Below are positions 1 through 5,238 of a DNA stretch of 5,238 nucleotides, piece after piece. Origin of the DNA: an uncultured Phycisphaerales bacterium (GTDB lineage: Bacteria; Planctomycetota; Phycisphaerae; Phycisphaerales; UBA1924); the NCBI GenBank assembly GCA_937891445.1, contig CALAFV010000457.1:1-5238 (forward strand), in the 5' to 3' direction. The translations under genes and the position numbers were made by a program. Positions within the stretch are counted from its first letter, which is position 1. Each line of letters starts with the position of its first letter. The notes under the pieces were generated by a model. It was given only the letters and a program-made list of their open reading frames with translations, searched no databases and had not been told where the DNA came from.

Positions 1-567
1 GGCATCGGCGCCGTCGAGGACGAGACGATCTCCCCCGCCCCCGCCTGCTCGACCACGGCCACCCTCGCCCTCGGCGACGCCCTGGCCCTGTGCGCCAGCC
101 GGCGCCGCAACTTCACCGTGGACGACTTCGCCAAACGCCACCCCGGCGGCGCCCTGGGCGGCAAACTCAAGCCGGTCGTCGAAGCCCTGCGGTTCGTCGT
201 CGGCCGTAACCTCTCGCCGATCCCCGACAGCGCGACCGTCGGCGAGGCCCTCCGCGCCAGCGCCGACGGCCGCCGCCCCGGCGCGCTGCTGCTGGTGGAC
301 CCCGCGACCGGCGTCCTCACCGGCATCTTTACCGACGGCGACCTGCGGCGGCTCATCGTCAGCGACCCCTCGGCCCTCCAGCGCCCCGTCCGCGAGGTCA
401 TGACCCGCTCGCCGCGCACGCTCCCCCACACCGCGCTGATCCGCGACGCCCTCTCCCTCGTGATCGAGCGCCGGCACGACGAGATCCCCGTCGTCGATGA
501 AGCGGGGCGTCCCGTCGGCATCCTCGACGTGCAGGACCTGATCGCGATGAAGCTGGTGCAGGAATAG
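1..567 (+). CDS. kdsD: Arabinose-5-phosphate isomerase, C-terminal part (5' end outside window)
   Basis: The enzyme interconverts ribulose-5-phosphate and arabinose-5-phosphate in the cytoplasm, the first committed step of Kdo synthesis for LPS. Frame 1 is open from the window edge to TAG at 565-567, giving 188 visible residues (numbered from the edge); the N-terminal half of the SIS domain is missing. The end of the SIS domain is clear: CSTTATLALGDALA at 16-29, then FTVDDFAKRHPGGALG at 38-53. His47 in HPGGALG matches the conserved active-site His of the family, and Glu6 sits where a catalytic Glu is expected. Two CBS domains follow, at about 68-121 (with GIFTDGDLRR at 108-117) and about 129-188 (starting PVREVMT). 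A GTG at 118 could pass for a start, but it lies inside the SIS domain and is an ordinary Val codon. It reads directly into kdsC after 8 bases, so the two are probably co-transcribed. The SIS-CBS-CBS layout plus the neighbour make KdsD more likely than other SIS proteins. Confidence 0.94.
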   Translation, partial: GIGAVEDETISPAPACSTTATLALGDALALCASRRRNFTVDDFAKRHPGGALGGKLKPVVEALRFVVGRNLSPIPDSATVGEALRASADGRRPGALLLVDPATGVLTGIFTDGDLRRLIVSDPSALQRPVREVMTRSPRTLPHTALIRDALSLVIERRHDEIPVVDEAGRPVGILDVQDLIAMKLVQE

Positions 568-575
568 CCGCGCCG

Positions 576-1163
576 ATGCCCGATCCCTCCCCCACCGCTG
601 GCCAGCATTCGCCCGCCCCGCGCGCCGCGCCCGCGGAGGTGAAACTCCTCGCCCTCGACGTGGACGGCGTCCTCACCGACGGCTCGATCCTCATCGACGA
701 CCGCGGCGTCGAGACCAAGCGGTTCAACATCCATGACGGTCTGGGCATGCGCATCTGGGCGAAGATGGGCTTCCACCTCGCCGTCATCACCGGCCGCTCC
801 GGTGGCGCGATCCAGCACCGCATGGCCGAACTGGGCGTGGGCGAACTGATCCACGGCTGCGCAGACAAGCGAGCCGCCCTCAACGCCCTGACCCGCCGCC
901 TTGGCATCACGCCCGCGGCCGTCGCGTTCATTGGCGACGACTGGCCCGACCTGGCCGTCATGGCCGCCGTCGGGTACCCGATCGCCGTGGCGGATGCCGA
1001 CCAGCGCGTCCGGGCCGCGGCGGCCTTCGTAACATCCCGCCCCGGCGGGCGAGGCGCCGTCCGCGAGGCCGTCGAGCATCTGCTGGCGGCCAAGGGGCTG
1101 CTGGACCGCGCCGCCGCCCTCTACCACGCCCCCGCGCCCCCGGCCGCGGGACACGCCGGCTAG
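576..1163 (+). CDS. kdsC: 3-deoxy-D-manno-octulosonate 8-phosphate phosphatase (KdsC)
   Basis: This cytoplasmic enzyme hydrolyses Kdo-8-phosphate to Kdo and phosphate, after KdsD and KdsA and before CMP activation by KdsB. It is a 195-residue HAD-superfamily phosphatase of the small type without a large cap, close to the usual KdsC length. Motif I is LDVDGVLTDG at 27-36, with nucleophile Asp28 and acid/base Asp30. Motif II is TGRS at 72-75. The motif III lysine is Lys98 in ADKR. Motif IV is GDDWPD at 120-125, with Mg-binding Asp121, Asp122 and Asp125. The family's C-terminal signature appears as GGRGAVREA at 157-165. The ATG start at 576 leaves a 21-residue Pro/Ala-rich extension before the core. 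A GTG at 639 (Val22) would remove it, but has GGAG directly against it with no spacing, so ATG is preferred. The ribosome site for ATG 576 is weak (GGA at 561-563, inside the kdsD end), which suggests translational coupling to kdsD. Confidence 0.95.
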   Translation: MPDPSPTAGQHSPAPRAAPAEVKLLALDVDGVLTDGSILIDDRGVETKRFNIHDGLGMRIWAKMGFHLAVITGRSGGAIQHRMAELGVGELIHGCADKRAALNALTRRLGITPAAVAFIGDDWPDLAVMAAVGYPIAVADADQRVRAAAAFVTSRPGGRGAVREAVEHLLAAKGLLDRAAALYHAPAPPAAGHAG

Positions 1164-1176
1164 CAGCCCGCGCAAC

Positions 1177-1180
1177 GAGG
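1177..1180 (+). promoter_or_regulatory. Ribosome binding site of the LptC/OstA-like gene
   Basis: GAGG at 1177-1180 lies 11 bases before the ATG at 1192, slightly farther than ideal. It is the only purine-rich match in the 28-base gap after kdsC and supports the ATG at 1192 as the start. That start also gives a correctly oriented membrane anchor. Confidence 0.5.
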
Positions 1181-1191
1181 ATGCACACACC

Positions 1192-4100
1192 ATGAGCAGT
1201 CGCGTCGGCAGGTCGTTCGATCCCCGCAAGGCAGCGCTCGCCCTGGCGATCGCGTTCGCGGCCATCTCCGCCGGCGTCGTCCTCTACTTCGTCGCTTCCA
1301 GCCGCTCGTCGGGGGAGTCCACCGTCGCCGCGGCGCCCCCGACCATCGATCAGGCCCCGCCGGAGGCGCCTCCGCCATCCGGCCCGGGTCAGGGCGCCCT
1401 CAGCAGCGAGTGGGCCCGCCTCCAGTTCGTGGACAAGAAGGACCCCACCCGCATCGCCAGCGAGATGGAGTGGCAGTCCCTCAGCCCGGATGAGGCACAG
1501 CGCGGCCGCTCGCACATTTCCGAGCCCCGCTTCTGGATCTACGCCGAGGACGGCCACACCATCCACGTGCAGTCCCGTCAGGCCACGGTCTTCATGCCCG
1601 ACCAGCAGAGCGAGCCCGAGTCCGGGCGACTCGACGGCGCGGCGATCATCCGCGTCTTCGGCCCCGGCCCCGACGGCCAGCGCCGCGCCATCGACCTCGA
1701 GCAGGACAGGCCCGACCTGCTCATCGTGACCGAGACGATCTCCTTCGACTCCGCCCTTGGTGAGATCACCATGCCCTCGCGGTGCGAGATCGTCCTCGCT
1801 GACGGCCGCGTCGAGGTCGCCCACCTTCGCATGAACGTCAGCGAGGCCCGCCGCCGCCTGGAACTCCTCGAGGCCGGCCCGGGCCAGATCGTGTATCAAC
1901 TCTCCAACCGGCGCAGCAGCGACAAGCGCCGCGAAAGCCCCGCCCCCGGCGGCCCCGCGGACGCGCCGACCCAGCAGGTCGCCGACGCCGGCGATCAGCC
2001 GCCCGCCACGCCCCGCGAAGACCTCTACCGCGCGACCTTCACCGGCCGCGTCGCCGTCCGCCAGGCCTCGCGCGAGATCACCGGCGACGCCCTCGATGTC
2101 TGGGCACGCCTGCTCGACGGCTCCCTCCCCGAGGGCGCGTTCCCGAACCCGCGGCGCGACGACAGCGCCCCCGCCGAGCCGGCGCCGCAGCCCACAGATC
2201 CGTCCGCGCTTCCCGCCGTCGCGACCAACGCCTCCGCGCCCGAAACGCCAGCCGCAGCGACGGAGGACGTCATCCTCACCTGGGGCACCTCCCTCGTCAT
2301 CCGCCCCCTCTCCTCCACGCCCACGGAACTGAGCGGCAACAACCACATCGCCCTGCGCTTCACCGCCGACACCACCGGCAACGTCGCCTTCGCCGACAAC
2401 GAGGCCGGCATCGCCGGCTCCTGCGTCTGGGCCGGCCTTGCGGTCTCGACGCAGGACCTGACCCTCTCCGGCCCCGGCCCCACGGCGGTGCGCATCAAGA
2501 CCCGCGGCGGCCAGGAGATGATCGTCCCACGCCTCGACCTCAACCTCCTCAGCGGCGTCGGCGTGATCCGCGGCGCGGGCGTCATGCACGACGGCGACCG
2601 CCGCCTCACCTGGGCGGAGCAGGGCGACCTCCTCTTCGCCACCCGCCGCGGCATGATGACCGGCTCGCTCCGCGAGGCCGCGTTCCGCGGCAACGTCACC
2701 GCCCGCGACGAACGCTCGCAACTCAGCGGCGACCTCTTCCGCGCCACCTTCGTCCCAACCCCCGGCGCCAGCGACGACGCCGAGAAGGTCGTGCTCGCCA
2801 GCCTTCTCATCGACGGCAACGCCGCCGGATCGAATGACGAGGGCTCCATCCGGGCCGAGCGAATCGATGTTGCATTCGACACCGCCCCCGACGGCGACCC
2901 GCAACCGAAAGTCGTCACCGCCACCGGCAAGGTTCGCGCGCGCAACGACGAGGCCGAACTCCAGGCCGGCATGGTCGAAGCCACCCTCGCGCCCGATGAA
3001 CGCGGCGACCTGATGGTCACGTCGCTTGAGGCTCAGGGCGCGGTCGCCCTCGAATCCGAGAAGGAAGGGATCTCCGCCACCGCCGACCACCTGTGGTACG
3101 ACGGGATGCGTCAGGCCGCGCGGCTCACGTCCAGGAACGACGATGAGCCCGCCTCGGTCGCGCACAAAGGGTCGGTCGTCTCCTCACGGATCATCGAACT
3201 CGACGCGGCCGCCAGACGGCTCGTCGTCCCGGGTCCCGGCACGTTCGAGCACGAGCCGGCCGCCGGCAAGACCTCCGGCCCGCTGGGCACCACGTCCTTC
3301 GCCGCATCCTGGACCGACTCCATGACCGCCGACAACGCGGCCGGCATCGTGGAGTGCATCGGCGGCGTTGAGGTCGTCACCGATGTCAAGCAACCGCAGG
3401 TCTACCGCGCCGCCGCGTCGTACCTGCGCCTCGAGTTCGAGCCTGCCACGGAGCCCGCCCCGGCCGAATCCGCCGAGGCGCCGCGCGAACGCCGCCTGCT
3501 GCGCGCCGAACTCGCCTCGTCCGACGAGGCCAATCCCGCGCTGGTCGAGTCACGCACCTACGCCTCGGCGTCCGCCGCCTCCGGCGAGCGCCGCCTCGAG
3601 CAGTTCTTCCGCCTCACCGGCGAGCGCATCATCGCCGACGACACCGCCGGAACCGGCGCCGTCATCTCCGTCCCCGGCCCGGGCCGCGCCGCCGTGTACG
3701 ACGGCCGCGCCGCCGAGTCCGCGCTCGCCGCCGAAGCCGTTTCCGCGTCGCCCGCAGCGCCCTTCCGCGACCGCGAGTTCCGCGGCTCCGCCCTCTTCAC
3801 GTGGAACGGGTCGATGGACCTGAACCGCAAGACCGACCTGCTCACGATGCGCCGCGGCGTGCGCCTCGTCCATCTCCCGCTGGCCGATGACCCCGCGACC
3901 ACCCTGGAGTGCGAGCGTCTCCTCGCGAAACTGCTCTTCAAGACCTCCAGTGACAACGCCAGCGCCAGCGCCGATCTCGTCCGCGCCGACGCCACCGGCG
4001 CGGTGTACGTCGAGTCCGCCACGCGCCGGCTCATGGCCGACGGCGTCCTCTACGACGCCTCGCGCCGCCTCGTGGAGGCCACCGCCTCCGAGGGCAACCG

Positions 4101-4227
4101 CGTGACGCTCTACGACGATTCGCGAGCCACCGTCACCAGCGCCGCCCGCCTGCGCTGGGACCTCGCGGCCGACCGCATCGAGGTCGAGAAGCCCTCCCCA
4201 GTCATCGCCCCCTACACACCCCGCTGA
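1192..4227 (+). CDS. Large membrane-anchored LptC/LptA (OstA)-like periplasmic protein, probable LPS transport bridge
   Basis: Likely role: carrying LPS from the inner-membrane Lpt transporter across the periplasm. The 1011 residues start with Arg4, Arg7, Arg12 and Lys13, then one hydrophobic helix at 14-35, so the rest should lie in the periplasm. After a Pro/Ala linker (about 40-70), residues 73-235 resemble LptC, including an EPRFWIYAEDG stretch at 111-121. Beyond this, beta-rich OstA-like units recur: FTGRVAV at 283-289, FRGNVTA at 498-504, TGKVRA at 578-583, QGAVAL at 615-620 and TGAVYV at 935-940, several followed at fixed spacing by a GD or AD. Low-complexity Pro/Ala linkers interrupt at about 246-276, 318-358 and 750-764. 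E. coli LptC and LptA are each under 200 residues, so this is about five times larger. It follows kdsC by 28 bases, which supports a link to LPS. The LptC/OstA family call rests on motif pattern and context; no enzyme motif is visible. It could instead be another beta-jellyroll scaffold. Confidence 0.75.
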   Translation: MSSRVGRSFDPRKAALALAIAFAAISAGVVLYFVASSRSSGESTVAAAPPTIDQAPPEAPPPSGPGQGALSSEWARLQFVDKKDPTRIASEMEWQSLSPDEAQRGRSHISEPRFWIYAEDGHTIHVQSRQATVFMPDQQSEPESGRLDGAAIIRVFGPGPDGQRRAIDLEQDRPDLLIVTETISFDSALGEITMPSRCEIVLADGRVEVAHLRMNVSEARRRLELLEAGPGQIVYQLSNRRSSDKRRESPAPGGPADAPTQQVADAGDQPPATPREDLYRATFTGRVAVRQASREITGDALDVWARLLDGSLPEGAFPNPRRDDSAPAEPAPQPTDPSALPAVATNASAPETPAAATEDVILTWGTSLVIRPLSSTPTELSGNNHIALRFTADTTGNVAFADNEAGIAGSCVWAGLAVSTQDLTLSGPGPTAVRIKTRGGQEMIVPRLDLNLLSGVGVIRGAGVMHDGDRRLTWAEQGDLLFATRRGMMTGSLREAAFRGNVTARDERSQLSGDLFRATFVPTPGASDDAEKVVLASLLIDGNAAGSNDEGSIRAERIDVAFDTAPDGDPQPKVVTATGKVRARNDEAELQAGMVEATLAPDERGDLMVTSLEAQGAVALESEKEGISATADHLWYDGMRQAARLTSRNDDEPASVAHKGSVVSSRIIELDAAARRLVVPGPGTFEHEPAAGKTSGPLGTTSFAASWTDSMTADNAAGIVECIGGVEVVTDVKQPQVYRAAASYLRLEFEPATEPAPAESAEAPRERRLLRAELASSDEANPALVESRTYASASAASGERRLEQFFRLTGERIIADDTAGTGAVISVPGPGRAAVYDGRAAESALAAEAVSASPAAPFRDREFRGSALFTWNGSMDLNRKTDLLTMRRGVRLVHLPLADDPATTLECERLLAKLLFKTSSDNASASADLVRADATGAVYVESATRRLMADGVLYDASRRLVEATASEGNRVTLYDDSRATVTSAARLRWDLAADRIEVEKPSPVIAPYTPR
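1231..1296 (+). other. Single N-terminal membrane anchor (residues 14-35)
   Basis: A run of 22 mostly Ala, Leu, Ile, Val and Phe residues follows four basic residues (Arg4, Arg7, Arg12, Lys13) and ends before SSRSSGES. The basic residues predict the N-terminus in the cytoplasm. No lipobox Cys and no convincing signal peptidase I site follow, so it is probably an uncleaved anchor as in LptC. Confidence 0.75.
2038..2088 (+). repeat. OstA-like repeat unit 1 (residues 283-299)
   Basis: The unit runs from F283 to D299: FTGRVAVRQ followed by REITGD. It shares with the units at 2683 and 3991 the pattern G-x-V, then 11 residues, then D. The glycine-to-aspartate distance is 14 in all three. From memory, the same G...GD spacing occurs in LptA near LTGNAYL...IKGD, which is the main support for an OstA-like fold. 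Confidence 0.55.
2683..2733 (+). repeat. OstA-like repeat unit 2 (residues 498-514)
   Basis: FRGNVTARD leads to SQLSGD, ending at D514. Compared with unit 1 the F-x-G-x-V-x-x-R core and the closing GD fall at identical spacing (F to G 15 residues in both). The GNV triplet is the form typical of LptA and the LptD N-terminal domain. Confidence 0.6.
3310..3438 (+). repeat. WxxSM module, copy 1 (residues 707-749)
   Basis: The module starts WTDSM at 707-711, reaches GVEVV at 725-729 and closes with YLRLEF at 744-749. It follows a VPGPG turn at 679-683. The distance from the Trp to the Gly of GV is 18 residues, the same as in copy 2 at 3802. The copies have diverged strongly in protein sequence, pointing to an old duplication. 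Confidence 0.5.
3802..3939 (+). repeat. WxxSM module, copy 2 (residues 871-916)
   Basis: It starts WNGSM at 871-875, reaches GVRLV at 889-893 and closes with LLAKLLF at 910-916. Like copy 1 it is preceded by a VPGPG turn (827-831), here 40 residues upstream instead of 24. The Trp-to-Gly spacing of 18 residues matches copy 1, while the closing strand comes 3 residues later. Confidence 0.5.
3991..4041 (+). repeat. OstA-like repeat unit 3 (residues 934-950)
   Basis: ATGAVYVESATRRLMAD carries the same G-x-V-x11-D spacing as units 1 and 2. It is followed by GVLYDASRRLVEATA, a form common in OstA-like domains where a short beta strand ends in YD or YE before the next turn. Confidence 0.55.
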
Positions 4228-4230
4228 CCC

Positions 4231-4251
4231 GCGGCGGCCTCAGGCCGACGT
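4231..4251. terminator. Possible short hairpin at the convergent gene ends
   Basis: CGGCC at 4235-4239 pairs perfectly with GGCCG at 4243-4247 around a three-base loop (TCA). After one G-A mismatch, two more pairs and a G-T wobble extend it to 4231 and 4251. It is centred on the nuoC stop codon and lies just after the plus-strand stop. There is no T-run on either side, and short GC stems arise easily by chance in DNA this rich in GC, so a terminator role is only possible. Confidence 0.22.
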
Positions 4252-4797
4252 CCGGTCGATCACCTTGTACTGCTCGCGCTCGCCGCGCCCGCGCAGCGGG
4301 TAGTCCTTCCGCAGCGGGTGCGCCGGGAACGACTCCCACAGCAGGATCCGCCGCAGGTCCGGGTGGTTCCGGAAGCGGATCCCGAACATGTCGAACACCT
4401 CGCGTTCCGGCCACTCGGCCCCGGGCCAGATGTCCGTCACGCTATCGAGGTACAGCGCCGGGTCCTCCTCGATCCCGTCCGTCGGCCGCGACGGGTCGAG
4501 GTACACCTTCACGAAGAACCGGTCGTCCCGCGCGAAACAGATCAGGTTGTACACCACCGCGAACCGCCCGATCTGCTTCGCCGGGTAGTTCAGGTAGTCG
4601 ATCCCCGCCACGTCCGACAGAAAGTTGTAATCTGCCCGCGGATCGTTCTTGAGGAACCGCATCACCTCGTGCAGGTCCCCCGGCTCGACGATCAGCGTCG
4701 ACTGCCCGCGGAACTCCGTCGCCCGGAACTTCTTGCCCGGGAACGCCTCCTTGACGATCTTGAAGGTCGGGTGATCCAGGTTCGGCGTGGCCGGCAT
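4240..4797 (-). CDS. nuoC: NADH-quinone oxidoreductase subunit C (NuoC, 30-kDa subunit)
   Basis: NuoC belongs to the peripheral arm of respiratory complex I, on the cytoplasmic side, where it packs against NuoD near the quinone site. It has a structural role and binds no cofactor. The 185-residue product is a typical stand-alone NuoC, not the fused NuoCD of E. coli. The family signature is nearly complete: EREVFDMFGIRFRNHPDLRR at 131-150, then HPLRKDYPLRG at 160-170. Earlier residues also fit, such as FLSDVAGIDYLNYP at 59-72 and RFFVKVYLD at 93-101. The ATG at 4797-4795 is preceded by a good ribosome site (GGAG, 6 bases away). Its upstream neighbour on the same strand is an unrelated unidentified gene, 39 bases away. 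Downstream there is only the opposing LPS gene, so neither nuoB nor nuoD adjoins it, which is unusual. All diagnostic residues I looked for are present and the gene looks intact. Confidence 0.96.
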   Translation of the reverse strand: MPATPNLDHPTFKIVKEAFPGKKFRATEFRGQSTLIVEPGDLHEVMRFLKNDPRADYNFLSDVAGIDYLNYPAKQIGRFAVVYNLICFARDDRFFVKVYLDPSRPTDGIEEDPALYLDSVTDIWPGAEWPEREVFDMFGIRFRNHPDLRRILLWESFPAHPLRKDYPLRGRGEREQYKVIDRTSA

Positions 4798-4803
4798 GCG
4801 CTG

Positions 4804-4807
4804 CTCC
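4804..4807 (-). promoter_or_regulatory. Ribosome binding site of nuoC
   Basis: On the minus strand GGAG is followed by 6 bases (CAGCGC) and then the nuoC ATG. Sequence and spacing are both good, and this fixes the nuoC start. Confidence 0.65.
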
Positions 4808-4836
4808 GCGAAAAGGCCGTCGGGAAGGACCGGAGT

Positions 4837-5238
4837 TTAGGAGACGTGCGGCAGCCCGGCGAGAAGCCCGAGGCCCTGGTCGGCCGTCCCGGCCGCCCCG
4901 TTCCCCAGCAGGATCAGCGGCACCCGCGGCGGCACCAGCCGCCCGATCAGCCGCGCAATCACCTCCCCGCCGACCGCGCCCCGATCCAGCGGCGCCGGCC
5001 CCCCTTCCGCAAGCACGCTCGATGCGACCACCGCCGCCACACCCTCCGCGCCCGCAAGCGACTCGAGAACCCTCGCGACGTGATCCTCCGCCGCGTCGAG
5101 CATCGACGGCGCGATCATCGCGCCGACATCGACGATCAGCCGCACCCGCCCCGGCCGCCCCTCCCACGCCCGCAGCAGACGTTGGCTCGACGGCACATCC
5201 GACACCGCGTGCGCATGGTGCGTGCGCACGAGGCTCTC
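4837..5238 (-). CDS. Unidentified protein, C-terminal part (5' end at or beyond window edge)
   Basis: I do not recognise this protein with confidence. The frame is open from the window edge to TAA at 4839-4837, giving 133 visible residues (numbered from the edge). A GTG at 5229-5227 (residue 4) could be a start, but the frame stays open before it and too little upstream sequence is visible to judge. The composition looks like a real alpha/beta protein: strand RVRLIVDVG at 31-39, helix MLDAAEDHVARVLESL at 46-61, strand VAAVVASSV, helix GGEVIARLIGRLV, then strand VPLILLGNG. Helices and strands alternating, with GAVGGE before the last helix, faintly recall the end of an AP-endonuclease-2/sugar-isomerase TIM barrel. 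The metal-binding His and Asp residues expected there are not seen, so this is speculation. There is no transmembrane segment. It precedes nuoC by 39 bases on the same strand and may share its transcript, but does not resemble NuoB. Codons are strongly G-ending (17 of 21 Ala codons are GCG). Confidence 0.62.
   Translation of the reverse strand, partial: ESLVRTHHAHAVSDVPSSQRLLRAWEGRPGRVRLIVDVGAMIAPSMLDAAEDHVARVLESLAGAEGVAAVVASSVLAEGGPAPLDRGAVGGEVIARLIGRLVPPRVPLILLGNGAAGTADQGLGLLAGLPHVS

Noticed and set aside
118..120. GTG as the start of a short CBS-only protein
   Set aside because: The frame is open upstream to the window edge and encodes clear SIS-domain sequence, so this is an internal Val codon of kdsD.
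398..1093. 231-codon minus-strand frame over kdsD and kdsC
   Set aside because: It overlaps two well-identified enzymes on the other strand and encodes low-complexity Arg/Ser/Ala sequence.
1181..1195. Four-codon mini-frame (Met-His-Thr-Pro-stop) whose TGA overlaps the ATG at 1192 as ATGA
   Set aside because: The GAGG site touches its ATG with no spacing, so initiation there is unlikely. The arrangement is probably chance.
958..3165. 735-codon open frame on the minus strand across the LptC/OstA-like gene
   Set aside because: Within that gene its codons are the exact reverse complement of the sense codons. It stays open because sense TTA, CTA and TCA codons are rare in such GC-rich DNA. The product is Gly/Ala/Arg-rich with no recognisable motif and runs on into kdsC out of register, while the plus frame carries the anchor and repeats.
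3550..4034. Two minus-strand frames (about 107 and 158 codons) opposite the end of the large gene
   Set aside because: Both overlap the repeat-bearing plus frame, have biased Gly/Arg/Ser composition, and lack plausible ribosome sites or motifs.
4442..5167. 241-codon minus-strand frame overlapping nuoC and the unidentified gene
   Set aside because: It is a shifted frame of nuoC, very rich in Gly and Arg, without domain features. The nuoC frame holds the full family signature.
5199..5229. THHAHA stretch resembling the His motif of HypF/Kae1-type carbamoyltransferases
   Set aside because: Only the short His cluster matches. The following residues lack the nucleotide-binding and Gly-rich sequence that should come next, so it is probably coincidence.

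Overview
The window is very GC-rich bacterial DNA, packed with genes. It appears chromosomal and housekeeping in character: I see no phage, transposon, plasmid, tRNA, rRNA or CRISPR signal on either strand. The Kdo and lipopolysaccharide (LPS) genes point to a Gram-negative cell with an LPS-type outer membrane. High GC, Ala/Pro/Arg-rich linkers, an unusually large LptC/OstA-like protein and a nuoC away from its usual partners together suggest a planctomycete, perhaps of the Phycisphaerae. That placement is inference, not a database match.

Layout, plus strand (1-4227): three genes read in one direction with gaps of 8 and 28 bases and probably form one operon. (1) The C-terminal part of kdsD, arabinose-5-phosphate isomerase: the end of the sugar-isomerase (SIS) domain plus two CBS domains. 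(2) A complete kdsC, Kdo-8-phosphate phosphatase. (3) A 1011-residue membrane-anchored periplasmic protein with an LptC-like start and several LptA/OstA-like beta repeats. The first two make Kdo, the inner-core sugar of LPS. The third probably carries finished LPS across the periplasm. The order resembles the proteobacterial kdsD-kdsC-lptC-lptA-lptB cluster, but one giant gene stands where lptC and lptA would be, and no lptB follows.

Layout, minus strand (5238-4240): a gene running off the right edge, 133 codons visible and not identified (possibly the end of a degenerate TIM-barrel protein), then 39 bases, then a complete nuoC for subunit C of respiratory complex I. The nuoC gene converges on the plus-strand operon with only 12 bases between the two stop codons.

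No stretch over 300 bases lacks a gene. The longest non-coding gap is the 39 bases at 4798-4836. No clear promoter is visible; the plus operon's promoter must lie left of the window. The most interesting object is the giant LptC/OstA-like protein, which may be a single-chain version of the LPS-transport bridge that other bacteria assemble from separate LptC and LptA subunits.
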